From: Allodiplogaster sudhausi
Taxonomy: Eukaryota > Nematoda > Chromadorea > Rhabditida > Diplogasteridae
Length of the DNA: 64,000 nucleotides
Direction: 5' to 3'
Assembly: GCA_945643635.1 (NCBI GenBank)
Contig: CALZFC010000017.1
Location: 2,826,001-2,890,000, forward strand
Positions within the stretch are counted from its first letter, which is position 1. Every line of letters begins with the position of its first letter. Shown one piece after another: positions 11,000 to 22,223 of this stretch. The translations under genes and the position numbers were made by a program. The notes below the pieces were generated by a model. It was not told where the DNA came from. It saw nothing but the letters and a program-made list of their open reading frames with translations, and searched no databases.

Positions 11000-12327
11000 A
11001 AACAGAAGATCCTAGTTTTCAATAAATACGGTTGATTTCGAGCTATTTCAATTGGTTTGTGTGTAAATAATGAAGACAATTTTTCCCAATGAAAACAACC
11101 TGAACCAAAGTAAGCGGCAAGCCGGCAAGAAACGTCGCAAAGCCATGCAGAGCTAGTCGTTTTTCGGTTGATCGGTTTCCTTAAGAAAATTGTAGTTTAT
11201 TGATAATGCTAGTGACTCTTTGAACACAATAAAAGCGCCATTGCCCCATACATACATATTTTGAATGCAAAAATATTTGGACAATTCTTCTTCTGGAAAG
11301 CGGTGTTTTAATTCATACTTGAATACATAAGTAATATATTTAGGTAAATTATTCTCTGTTAGGAAAACGTCTAGCTATGCCGTCTTTTTGGCTTTCGTCC
11401 ATAAAAGTAGAAAATTCACAATTAATACTAAGAATTCTCTATTTTTGTCTATTTTGTTTTCACTCCTATTTTTGACTTCTCTACTTTTTTCGAGCCGGAA
11501 GCCAAATATTCCATCCAATAAGAAAAGATCTCTTTGATCCCCGGAAAGCAGGGGAAACAAGGGTTTTTCTGCTTTAATTAGACTTTGAACAAGACATGGG
11601 AAATTTGCCAGTAAAATGCTCGCAATTTGCTAACTAGCGATTTACTTTGCCCTCACAGTACTTGTCAGTAGTTGTTATGAAATATGCAGATTAATGCAAA
11701 TTTGCATTTTTCTAATTTGCTCAACACTATGTTTTCAAGGGCAAATTGTAGCTACCAAAAGTATGTCTGTACCCTTAAGTATACGAAAAATTGTGACACT
11801 GACAAGGTACTTGGAATGCCCATAACCTACGAAGTAAGCAACTTTTATGTATGTATGCAGGTTCAATTGGTGCTACGAGCATTTCCGAAGGCTTTTATCT
11901 TTGGTAAGTCCCTGAAATGGCGCAAAATAAGTGGGGCACGAAAAGTTTGAATTTCGAGGGGTCTGTATATCGGTCTCCACATCCTCAACAGTCCTCCGAA
12001 TCGTACAGACCCAATCGAAATGTGCATTGGAATTAGCTCGACACCCCTTGAGTGTGCAACTTTGTTAGGAACCACGGAGCAGAAAGTTACGGAACCCTCG
12101 GGGTTGACTTATGAATATGTAGGTAGACTATTGAAAGGCAATACTATCTAACCATAAGTGCTGAGTCGACGCCACAATGCCGTCAGCTCGCTACCAAATT
12201 CTCAAATGCAAATATGTACGCGAAAATCTAATCGAAAAATCATTCATTAATATTTAGGTACAGGTGCACTTTTCAATGCAGAATCACATAAAAGGCCACC
12301 GAGAGAGCATTTTCATCTCACTTCGCC
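11000..12327. other. Intergenic, no gene recognised
   Basis: AT-rich sequence. It contains the diverged end of the 9.8-10.2 kb palindrome (11495-11600) and a possible stray exon-like stretch near 11862-11910 followed by a consensus donor (ggtaagtcc). No domain identified. Confidence 0.5.
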
Positions 12328-13100
12328 ATGCTTCACTCGCCTCGACCGGGTGCTTCTTTCATCTCTCTGCGCACTCTGCTCTCCTTCATCGCTCTCTCTG
12401 CCTTCATTCTCACAGCAGCCGACGCAATGTCAATCAGTTTAACAGAAAAGATAACATAAATGTTTTTACAGCAAAAAATAAAGAATAAAGAAATATAATA
12501 ACGAAAAGATTATTCCAGGGGCCCAAACGACGACCCGGACGACCCGGACGTAGAGTCAGTCTTAGTATGAAGGAATTGCCAATGGGAATAACTGCAATCA
12601 CATTGCGATTACAGCTGTCAATGCATTCTATGCGTATTGAACACTTTTAGCTTTCTTTTACGACGAATTGTTCATGTAGTTCGATTTTCAAATCTCTCAC
12701 TGAATATGGCCAAAATAAGAACCTGTTACAAACAAACAAATTTATTGCAGTCCAAGCGAATCTCCGAACGTGGAGTACGAAGAAGCCACGTTCACGCAGT
12801 CCTTTTATAAGGACCAATCATATTTGGTTGGCTTTGAAATTTTGTCCGACACAAAGTTCGGAAAACACAGATTTAAATTTTTTCACTGAAAATTCAAAGA
12901 TATGTTGAAATAGAAGTATTTAAGTGAATAAATTGCAGATGTTGATCACGATGGCGGCGTTTCTGCTGCCCGCCCTCGCCGTCGCGGTTATCAATTGCAT
13001 CAAAGTCTGGAAGGAGTCGAAGGCCGAGTCCGAGCCGTCGAAGGGGTCGATCGTGCCGAAGGAGCAGGAGCAGCAGATGGAGCAGAAGAAGACAAGCTGA
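12328..13100 (+). CDS. Small secreted/single-pass membrane protein, copy 1
   Basis: Exon 1 at 12328-about 12436 encodes a clear signal peptide: hydrophobic core LLSFIALSAFILTAADA. Candidate exon at 12517-12565 is acidic (PNDDPDDPDVESV). Candidate exon at 12751-about 12815 encodes SPNVEYEEATFTQSFYKDQ, which matches a related exon near 30.15 kb. The last exon, 12939-13100, follows acceptor attgcag and encodes a transmembrane helix (MAAFLLPALAVAVINC) and a charged Glu/Lys tail ending QKKTS, TGA at 13098. Predicted type I topology with short acidic ectodomain and basic cytosolic tail. Phases between the middle exons do not join cleanly, so the exact splicing or integrity is unresolved. Family not recognised. 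Confidence 0.5.
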
Positions 13101-14114
13101 GCCCCTCCGAGACACGAGCCCCCTCTCATTTGCCCAGTCTCCCCTTCGTTTCCCCTTTCCCCATTTCCTCCCTACGTGAGGAAGGATAAATTCCTTTCAG
13201 ACGTACATACATATTTCACAAGACAAGTAAGTTTTCATCTAATGAGAGGAAATATAAGTCACAAACTTGAAAACTTATTGAATGATCCGATGTTAATTCA
13301 GTAGTAAAACAAATTACATTGGCATGAGCTCGATGGAAAAATGCCCTCTGTTTGTGTTCTCTCCGCGAAGGTATTGCTAGTGATTTTTAATTTTTTTACT
13401 TTTAAAAATCAGTTTCTACATTTCCGTAAGAGCAAGAAATTGGGCATGAATTTTAAACAAAATTTTCCGTAAGCGGCCTTCTTTGAAATGCAAATTTATC
13501 AAATGTTTTCCTGCCAAAATGCACAATAATTTGTAACAAATAGCAAGTCGCGCTCCAGCCCACGGAGTTTGCGTAAAAATAGATACATAAATGGCAGACC
13601 ATGTTCGAGCTGAATGTAAACTGAATTAGACTGAAGAAAATTTATTGGAGGATGAGTTGCTGTTTATCAAGATATGCAATGAAGGTACATGGAAGGGTAT
13701 TGGCGATCCATCTCCTCTCTTAATAAAAATAACAAGTATTTATATGACAGCAGAAATATTAACAAATATCCATGTGTGTATGTACGTATAAAAATAACCA
13801 GTATTTTTTTTTTCATCTTTTGCAAAATGAAATATCTATACATCTCTTCTTTATTCTTGATTGTATACTATTGTAGGGGGATTTTAGAAAAGCACATGAA
13901 TTTAATCGTGAACTTGCATATTTAGCCAAATGATCACATGCAACACATGACATGCGAACGTTGACATTGAGCACTTTATTCTCATTCTATCTTTTACGCA
14001 ATGAACAAGAGACATGTAATATACATACATATGTACATAGTACATACACCTTTTTTGTTAACACTTTCAGGAGTTTGGCTTTTTGGAAATGATTAAATAT
14101 TTGTGATCTGTACA
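13101..14114. other. Intergenic between small membrane gene and transporter A
   Basis: No gene supported. AT-rich, with acatacatatgtac-type simple repeats near 14020-14050. An open frame at 13689-13925 (+) is AT-rich and featureless. Confidence 0.5.
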
Positions 14115-17100
14115 TTACGGTTGAGGTGCAGTGCTTGGCTTCACGGAAAAGTCCTTCTCCGATCCTGGAAAGACTAGATTATTTCTTGTATTTCTTTCAA
14201 TAAACAACATACACACATTTAGATATTCGAAAATAGATATTTAATATTAAACGTGAAAACATTAACAATTGTACGTACCTGTGCCATACTTTATAAAGAG
14301 CACAGAACTGAGGACGTTCAAGAAAGCAGCGCCACCGAAGACAATTTCCCACTTTGGCCCGACATCCTGAATTTGAGGTGAAAGCGGCGTAACTCGTGTT
14401 TACTACCTATGCGCCTTCGCTCAACCAATATTAGAAATCAAAGATCAGTGAGCAAAGATCAAAGTTCAAAGATCAACGCTCCGTACCGTAGTAGTAAGGA
14501 GTGAAAAAGATGTCGTACTGAGCACGTAGCCGCTCATCATGCAGAACGCACCGAGGCTTGCGATGGAGGCTGAATAGTAGCAATTATACAAGTATTGATT
14601 GCATTAAAAAAATTTTCCTTTCTTCTAAAAAAATTCAACATCTACTAACGCACCAGTTCTTCGTGGTACGATGCAAAGCAGCGATGTGTACGCTCCACTG
14701 GACATCGCCGCCATGCTGACTCCTGTGACGGGAATACATGTGTATACATATTACGTTGATTATCCCTTCTTAGCAAAAGGATTGTGGTTTTCGATTAAAG
14801 TATGCGATATGAAACACTTACTCCCATTGGTTTAGCGATGCACACTTTTAGAGAACAATTGCTGAAAAAAGGCATCGTTGAAGGAGTTATTGTTCGGTTC
14901 AAATATTTAAATCATGGATATTATCGATAGGAATCGATCGATACAATTCAATCGATCGATATTTCGCTAAACGCCAACCGTAGAGAATGAGAAATGGAAG
15001 AGCCGTCCACGCAGTGCGGCATGTCGGCACGGCGACAAGGCCAACGAGTGCGATCGCTGTGCCAACGCCGGCTGGAAGAAGGAGGCGTGGCTTATTTTGG
15101 AGTTTGCGTGGCTTATTTGTGATTGGGCGTGGCGTATTTGGGAGTAGGCGTGGTTTTTTTGGAAATAGGCGTGGCTTATTTCGTAGTTCGATCGATATTT
15201 CTCTTTTTTGGCTAGTTTTTCTTCTACAGACTTCTTTTACTTTTATTTGGATTTAGTTAGCTATATAAAAATCTGGAGCCCTACAGTCAAACAATTTTAA
15301 CCACTGACCAATGGTCTGCGCCACGCGGCAACTGGTCGTCTGCGAGCAGCCGATTCGCGCGACGCTCAGATCGAAGACGGGTCCGAGGATGAGCTGGGAT
15401 GGTATTGATTGATTGAATGTTAGTAATCAATAGAATTTCCATTATTAATCGGATATATCATGTTATCGATAGATTAGCATATGTATGTATCTAACAACAA
15501 ACATATCGGAAATACCATTGCGAGACGAGACTCTCACCTTAGCCACGAGTTGAAAGACGAACGGCACCAACATGTAGAGACCGTTCTATAATTGTTATAA
15601 ATATTATCAATCGTCTTCTTCTTTTAAGTATTACTAAATCAAATTTATTGTTTAAAATCTCTGCGAAATAATGTTGATGAATAATCTTATTTCTTTGAAA
15701 AGTTTTTAAAATTACTTTTTTTCAAAACTATGAAATAATATATGAAAGCACCATCTGAATGGAGAGCGCGAATCGCTGATCGAGCATGGTCGGCAGGTAG
15801 GACTGGAGCAGCGCGATCGTTGCGCCGTACGACAGGAAGCACGCGTTCAGCGCAATGATCCGCGGAGACCGAAGGAGACGGCCGTAGAATGAGAGAGTCT
15901 GCAATTTAGCAACACACCAAAATTACAAAATACATAGATGCTAGACATATTTTGTGAAGAAAAAAACTGATCACCAGAATGCTTTTCTACAGTCATAACA
16001 GGCAAACTATGTAAATATTATCAACATTATTTTTTTCATTGTGCAACGTTTTTTTTCAGTTGACACGTCACTTTTAAATATCGTTATATTATTAAACTTG
16101 ATGTATGAAGAAATAAATTAATAAATAAAACTAACAACTTTCGGCAGTGGAGCCGAACTGCGTAGACGCGAAGCAAGAAACGCCTTCTCTTGATCCGAAG
16201 CACAGCGTGAAGTATCTGGCGTATCGGTCGTCGTCCACCACCAGATTACCTCCGATACGACGGTCAGAACGGCTTTAACAGCAATCGATTCCAAGTTTGA
16301 GGATCGAAATGTTAAAAATCTGTTAATGGCAATGACGATGCACAAGAAGAGTTCAACGAACCGAACAAATAGAACGTCGCGCTCCAGCCCACGGAGCTGC
16401 CGCAGAATTGAGCGCTAATTAGAGGAGACAAACCGTTTCCGAGCTAAAAATTTATGGGTAGAAAATCAGTACATAATATATCTCACTATAACCTGTAGAC
16501 CGGAGGAAAAGATGGAGATCGCTGTGCTCTTTTCGCTAGGCGCAAACCAGCGGGCGGCGATAGCGGATAAAGACGGGAAGATGAAGGCCTAGATGTCGTG
16601 GAGGATTAATCTGGTGATATTTCGCTGGGAACAAACAATACAGTGCTTTAAAGAACGCTAACAATTATTTGCGACATAAACGATAACGCATACTTTCGGA
16701 AATTTAAAGCGGCTGTCCACGGACCATAAAAACAACCATCATCCTCAAGAAAAGAATATTCGCGACGAGAGCCGCAGACAGTAAAGTACGGTAGATTTTA
16801 AGATTACAATTTTACGGCCATGGACAGCCTCTTTAAGTTTCGACTCCCGTTTTACTAACATCTGCCGCGCCCAGACAGACGCGCGTCACGAGCGACGCGG
16901 CGTACGAGAGTTCGGCGAGGAACGGCGTCACCGCGTTCACGACAATGTAGACGAGGAGACAAACTAGATTTATTGATTGCTTGATTTTTTTTGTCATTTA
17001 AAACAATTTTCCCTTCATTGACAAGAATAGTTTTGTTTAGCATTTAATAGTACATGTTGCATAATATTACAAATGGTCATAGGTAACATAGTATACTATA

Positions 17101-18162
17101 TTAAATTATATATATTTATAATCTGAATACACAGCCTAAGATGGCTTTCCCTTTTCCGATTGTATTCTACCTAGAATTGTCTTTCGGGCGCCGAATCCTT
17201 GCACCACGGGCCCAACGGCGAGTGCCGTGCCGCAGCTGCCGTAGAAGGTGGCCGCGATCAGGAAGGAAGACTGGCCCGGCGACCAATCGATTGAGCCCTT
17301 GAAGGAGACAATAAAAAAAATGAAACACTTGAATTCGCTCATTTTTGCCAGACACAAGGGTGAGTGCGCATGTGATTTAGAGAGTCTCTTCTTCTACAAT
17401 TGTTAAAAAATCACATATATTCTAGTTGAGTTTCGGGCTTCTTAAGAAGAAGAATAAATTAGTTAAGAAGAATCAATCAATATAAAAAAAAAAACATATT
17501 TTCCCTTTTAGTACTTTTGTTTCGTTTCATGGTGAAGAAAACGCGAGTTACATATATATGAGTAACTATGTGTCACCAAAACGCCGTCTTTTTATTGTCT
17601 CTTTTTCTTGCCCTCAAACCTCATAACTGTGCGCTTCACTCGCATTCGACGTATTGTCTCGAATGCACATTCCGTCGGGTACGGGGTCGCGCTCGCCTGT
17701 CGTCTCGCGCGCGTTCATCGCAGCCGCCCCGCGCGCCGCCGTCCCGTTCACCATGCACACAATGTTCATGCCTATTCGATCGATATTTTGAGGCTTCTAT
17801 TTTTTTTATTATATACAATTATTATATTTTTATGATTTATTTTTATTTTATACCCTATATATTTTTTTACAATTTATTTTTGCTACGTTATTGTTCAATT
17901 TAATTGAAAGATTAGAAAATATTAAAAAATATATATGTATGTAAGTAAAAAGCCCCCGCTGACTGAAGATGACGCGAGCCGAGATGGTGATAAAGTAGGT
18001 GAGCAGGAGGACGAGCATGACACGGAAGCGATGCGAGCGAAGAGAAAAGAGCGGGAAATCAGGAACGGCCACGGGGGTCGTCGTCTCCGATTTGGATGAT
18101 ATCATCGTTGCAGCGGTTGCCTTCGAGACGCTCGTCTCCGTGTCGCCGACTGCCGCGCCCAT
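14115..18162 (-). CDS. SLC17-like MFS transporter, copy A
   Basis: Complete gene of about 15 exons and roughly 520 residues, ATG at 18162, TAA at 14117-14115. Exon starts, in order: 18162, then about 17775, 17300, 16960, 16595, 16445, 16290, 15900, 15585, 15395, 15078, 14715, 14575, 14368, 14166. The first helix with basic flank (RSHRFRVMLVLLLTYFIT) leads to the SLC17-type ARVIFS...MNIVCMVN block. Then come WSPGQSSFLIAATFYG, VTRVCLGAAD, IAARWFAPSEKSTAIS, LGNGLSPLISAQFCG and the second six-helix half (YGRLLRSPRIIALN, NGLYMLVPFVFQL, GTAIALVGLVAVPTCRTAWT). The tail begins GSEKDFS. SLC17 members carry organic anions or phosphate across plasma or vesicle membranes; substrate here is unknown. The intron between the exons starting near 16595 and 16960 carries a 143-bp inverted-repeat insertion. 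The four copies share exon borders, pointing to tandem duplication. Confidence 0.92.
15085..15190. repeat. GGCGTGGC-type tandem repeat
   Basis: About five imperfect copies of a roughly 22-bp unit (ggcgtggcttatttgggagt) in an intron of transporter A. The same core word occurs in opposite orientation at 49420-49490. Confidence 0.85.
16699..16841. mobile_element. Short terminal-inverted-repeat element (MITE-like)
   Basis: A 143-bp intronic segment whose ends are inverted repeats of about 22 bp (gaaa.ttaaag.ggctgtcca). A matching single end (ctccatggacagctccttta) appears near 40560-40590, implying a dispersed family. No coding capacity. Confidence 0.55.
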
Positions 18163-19215
18163 TTTCAAATTCTAAAAGATTTTTTGTTCTAGTTTTTTTT
18201 TTTTAAATAAAAAACATTGAACAAGCAACACTGAAATTTGATGAACAGAAATTAATAAGCATTTTTCAAAGCATTAGTGCATTTACCAGATATGCATATG
18301 TACTTTCTAATATCTCGTTCATGATATGACATTTCTAGTAACTTGGCCATACATCGGTCTAATCGGCTTTTTGGATCTTTGGAGATCTCTGACCACTTGT
18401 CGAGGATGACATAGAGTCACAGATAAACAGCAATATGCGCGAGTAGCTGAGTTACTCGAGCATGCCTAACAGAGATCGCATGACATACTTTGGGTTAGTT
18501 TATAACAGCACAGCATTTTCGCATGGAAGCGGCCGGAATATTGCTTACAACGCTTATGGTTAGCGCCTTATTTAGTTCGATTAGAAGACAATTCATCTAG
18601 TTTTGCTTGCCCGTTGCAGGTGCCTTGAAACATAGAGAATTCCTCACATCTACATACTATTTATGTTTGCATTTTCTGACGGACAATCAAAATCGGGAGG
18701 AACCAATAAAATAACGACAAATTGGTCATGTGTAAATGGCCGATCCAACCAGCTCACAAGCTCGACTAGCCGTAAAACTATGAATGAGCGCTTATTCGAT
18801 GGCCATCGAATGACTTGGGCTATAAATCAGCCTTCGGAGTAGGAAGAAGTGACACTCAAAGTTTACTGATCTACATCGCTACCACATTGTCAAACGCAAA
18901 GCAAACACATGTTCTACTACGAGAGTTTGACCGGCCAAAATATTCTTTGGTGCCAGGCTTCCGAAATGTTTTTGCAAGCAGAGTTCGCGAACAGAGAGCG
19001 AGAGAGAAATGGGCGCCACATGGAGTTGGCACCCATTTTTATGCAAATTTTTGGTGTAGCCAAATGGAAAGAAAGTAAACGGGCTATACAAAATGTGAGC
19101 TACATTCTACATACATATGCAAATATGGCACAGACGATTTTATGGTCCTTTTTGTAGTCTGGAGAGCTTTGAAAATAACTTCTGAACGGACAAACTATTG
19201 TCCGGGGTCATAAAG
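18163..19215. other. Upstream region of transporter A
   Basis: No gene supported. Open frames around 18815-19157 overlap on both strands and have no recognised domain. Confidence 0.45.
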
Positions 19216-19219
19216 GGGG

Positions 19220-19690
19220 ACTTTGTCGGTCGTACTACATACACAAATGTACGAGATTTGCTGAAAAGGCAGAGCGTAAACCGACATCACTCTCCTTTAA
19301 GCGATCATCATATTTGCATGGAAATGGCTCGGATTGGCACGGACTGGGAGGCATAACATGAGAGAGTGAAGGAGAATGAGAAAGAGAGCAAAGAGAAAGA
19401 GAGAGCGCGATTGTGGGAGAGAGAGAAAGAGAAAGAGAAAGGGGAAATAGTGAGTGTAAACAGAGGAAACATATGCAGATCGAAGAATAGATGAAAAGAG
19501 AAAAGAGTGCTAAAACCGAGAGAATGAGGATTTAAAAACAATTGAATAATATCTTTGCAGCGCTACACTTTGTAGTTTGTATGTATGTGCAGAGGCATTT
19601 TTTTTTTCTGACAAGTGCAGGGTACTGATGTTGCAGGTAGATTAGCATAAATAATGAGCGAAGGCTTTTCCACATTCACACTAAAGACAC
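19220..19690. repeat. Dispersed ~480-bp block, copy 1
   Basis: Shares an ordered series of words with 21120-21600 and 32700-33200: aagcg(a/g)tcatca.atttgcatg, ggctcggattggca, a GA-rich low-complexity stretch, a 'tgcag.gct..actttg.a.tt.gta' block and a 'ataa.tgag' end. Not coding. The copy at 32.7 kb lies just downstream of transporter B, so this block probably marks the 3' flank of a lost transporter copy. Confidence 0.7.
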
Positions 19691-19984
19691 ATTACCAACA
19701 TACTATAGAGTGACGTGTACTATCAAGTATGAATATGTAAATTTGAACATCGACATCATGTCTATGTATACGATTAATAATGGATTCACAGAATGTAAAA
19801 TATGTACAACAAGGAGTTGGGGTAATATTATAGATGACAATACTTATGGAATCTTGCAAGGCTGCGAGACGTAGGCATCCTTATTTGATGAATAGACTAG
19901 TCACGGAATCCATGATTGCGATTTATTACTTTCAATCGCTTAAGGTCTGCATAAATCGACATTCTGAATAATAAACAGCAAATT

Positions 19985-20115
19985 TAACTGAAGATAACGC
20001 GCGCTCGATCGATCATGAGCAGGACGATGATGACTCCGTATCCGCTTTGCAACATTGTCAGCATCAACAATACACTTCTTTTTACCGCCGAAAGGGGCCA
20101 GTGCCTTCTATCCGA
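19985..20115 (-). pseudogene. Relic of transporter exon 1
   Basis: On the minus strand, gcccctttcggcggtaaaaag near 20090 matches the start of transporter B exon 1 (coding APFCGKKKK). About 60 bases on, a frame reading IIVLLMIDRARVIFS is followed by a gttaaa donor-like site, as in exon 1 of the other copies. The middle of the exon is deleted and in-frame stops occur, so this is dead. No other transporter exons were seen between here and 19.2 kb. Confidence 0.65.
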
Positions 20116-20279
20116 GTCCTTTTCGAAAAGTTTGTGGCAATGCATAAAATCAATATCGAGGAAAATATATATGTATTGTTAAGTGCTGCAGAAGATCCAC
20201 TTATTTAGTTTCTGCATGTATGTATGTATGTAGAAAATGACATGGATTAAATGTAACAAAAGATTATTTCACGACACAG

Positions 20280-20810
20280 ATGATATTTAGTATTAGATGG
20301 CAACTGCATGCGTGAGGCCATGAGTATGAATCGTTCCCGCCACTCTTTTTAGTGTACATAGATATTCCTTCAAGTATTTTCAAGAAACATCAAAACAACT
20401 TTCTTGGCATTCGGCCAAGAAAGTTGACCTGTCCTTTTCGATTTTGTTCCCGTTGGAGAAAAATCAATCGTGGTTCTCGATTATAAACACGCTTCATCCA
20501 TCCACTCTCAAAACGAAAAAAATAAAGTTTATCGACTATGACCAACACATTTCAAGTGCGCATCGTATACAGTGCACAAAATGCAAAATGTGAAGAAAAA
20601 AATAAATTCAAATTGAAGCAGAGAGTGGCTTTTTGCTTTGAGTCAAGCAAAAAAGGAAGAGTGAAAAAGGGTGCGAGATATTGGCCACATCTTTCCGCAT
20701 ATCAGTTGGATCTTGAATTCCTTCAGCGGTCACAGCAAACGAGAAAGTGGTCGTCAGCCTTTCATCAAGATGTGTTGATTGCTGCTGAACTCTTGACCAT
20801 CGATTCTTGT
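20280..20810. repeat. Transporter intergenic spacer block, copy 1
   Basis: Contains the words 'ggccatgag', 'aaacatcaaa', 'ttcttggcattcggcca', 'ggttctcgattataa.c.cgctt.atcca', 'aattcaaatt.aagcagag' and 'gcggtcacagcaa.cg'. They occur in the same order near 38880-39900 and 59385-59870. Confidence 0.75.
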
Positions 20811-21119
20811 GCACATGTCCCGTGTGAAAATCACTTCTTTCGCTGATGACATAAAACATGAATGTATATTTTATCACTCTTACCCTCGGCCCTCTCTTCA
20901 TTTGATCTATTCGAACAGTTTAAAATGGCAGCTCTGCTTATGGCTAGCACACAAAAGGCGCAACGCATTCCACCTAATAGGCAAATTTAGTTCACGACAC
21001 CCGTAAGATGTTTCGCATCTTTCTCCCATAATTCCCTTCTCTGTTGCATCTTCTGCAATTCGTGATCTAGGTGTTCTAATCGATTATTTAAGCTCTCTTT
21101 CAACGAACATGTCGTAGAT

Positions 21120-21600
21120 CTCTCAATCAAGTTTATTCTCTGCAGAATAGGCAGAGGGTGAGCCGACTTCGCTCGCCTTTAAGCGGTCATCATATTTGCA
21201 TGTGAGTGGCTCGGATTGGCAAGGGTTGGGAGGCATATGACCGCGTAAAATATGAGAGAATGAGGTAGAGCGAGAGGAGTGAGAGAGTGCGAGATAGAGA
21301 GATTGAGAGTGAGGAGTGGAAAGAAACATTGAGCGAAATAAAGGGAGGAGAAAGGGAAAAGAGTGAGTCATAAGAGTGTACACTGAGGATGCAGGGAATA
21401 AATGAAAGGGAAAACAGTACTAAAATCAAGAGAATGAGGATTAAATGATGAATCGTATGCTTGTAGAGCTGCACTTTGCATTTCGTATGACGTCGAATTT
21501 TTTCAGTCACGGCCAAGTGCAGTGTATTGGTGTTTCAGGCTGATTAGCATAAATAATGAGCTAAAGCTTTTACAGAGTGACACTAAATCGTACTCTTTCA
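21120..21600. repeat. Dispersed ~480-bp block, copy 2
   Basis: Second copy of the block at 19220-19690, same orientation, including atttgcatg.gagtggctcggattggca and the attagcataaataatgagc end. Confidence 0.7.
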
Positions 21601-21604
21601 ATGT

Positions 21605-22223
21605 CTGCGATTACGAAAAAGTTCTTTAGAAGGTTGAAGAACAAGAAAAAGTGAAATGGAACAAGAAGGAGACTTTGGTGCGAGAACATAAATTCGCACA
21701 CTGCCTCGCAGCAAGCTACTGAGACAAGATTCATCAAGCAGTCCCGCGCAACATTTTTGGTTCCAACGTTATTAATATTAATAATATATTAATATAAATA
21801 ATTTCAATTGTTTTTTTTCAGCGCTCAGGGCGCATCTCAACGTATATAGTTTTCTCTTTTCAAACTAGACTAATTCGACATAGTTTTTCGAAAACTAGTT
21901 GACGCTGACGAGAAAATTCATATTTTAGCATGAAACCTATGTATTTGAAAGATAGCGCACAATGCGCTGCATTAAATGGGCCCAGGTATTGTTCCTGAGC
22001 TCAATCGTTCACTAAGAATGGATACTTGTCACTGGCGTATGTGTGTGTGCATGTCTGTTTTCGCGAGCACAACTCTGTATTTATCGCTACTTCCCAAACA
22101 AGCACAAATATAATGATGTGTCGTAAGAAACAATGAATCGATAGAATGGCATACTCTGTCTCATGTAACAGGAAAAGCAAATAGTCGAGATCAAAAGTGT
22201 TGTGAAATGTTAGATATAGTCTT
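21605..22223. other. Intergenic, nothing recognised
   Basis: AT-rich sequence with no supported exon. Downstream flank of the chemoreceptor gene. Confidence 0.5.

Noticed and set aside
14895..14965. Clustered atcgatcgat palindromes as a regulatory site
   Set aside because: Intronic, short and not repeated in the paralogous introns as far as seen; too little to support a call.
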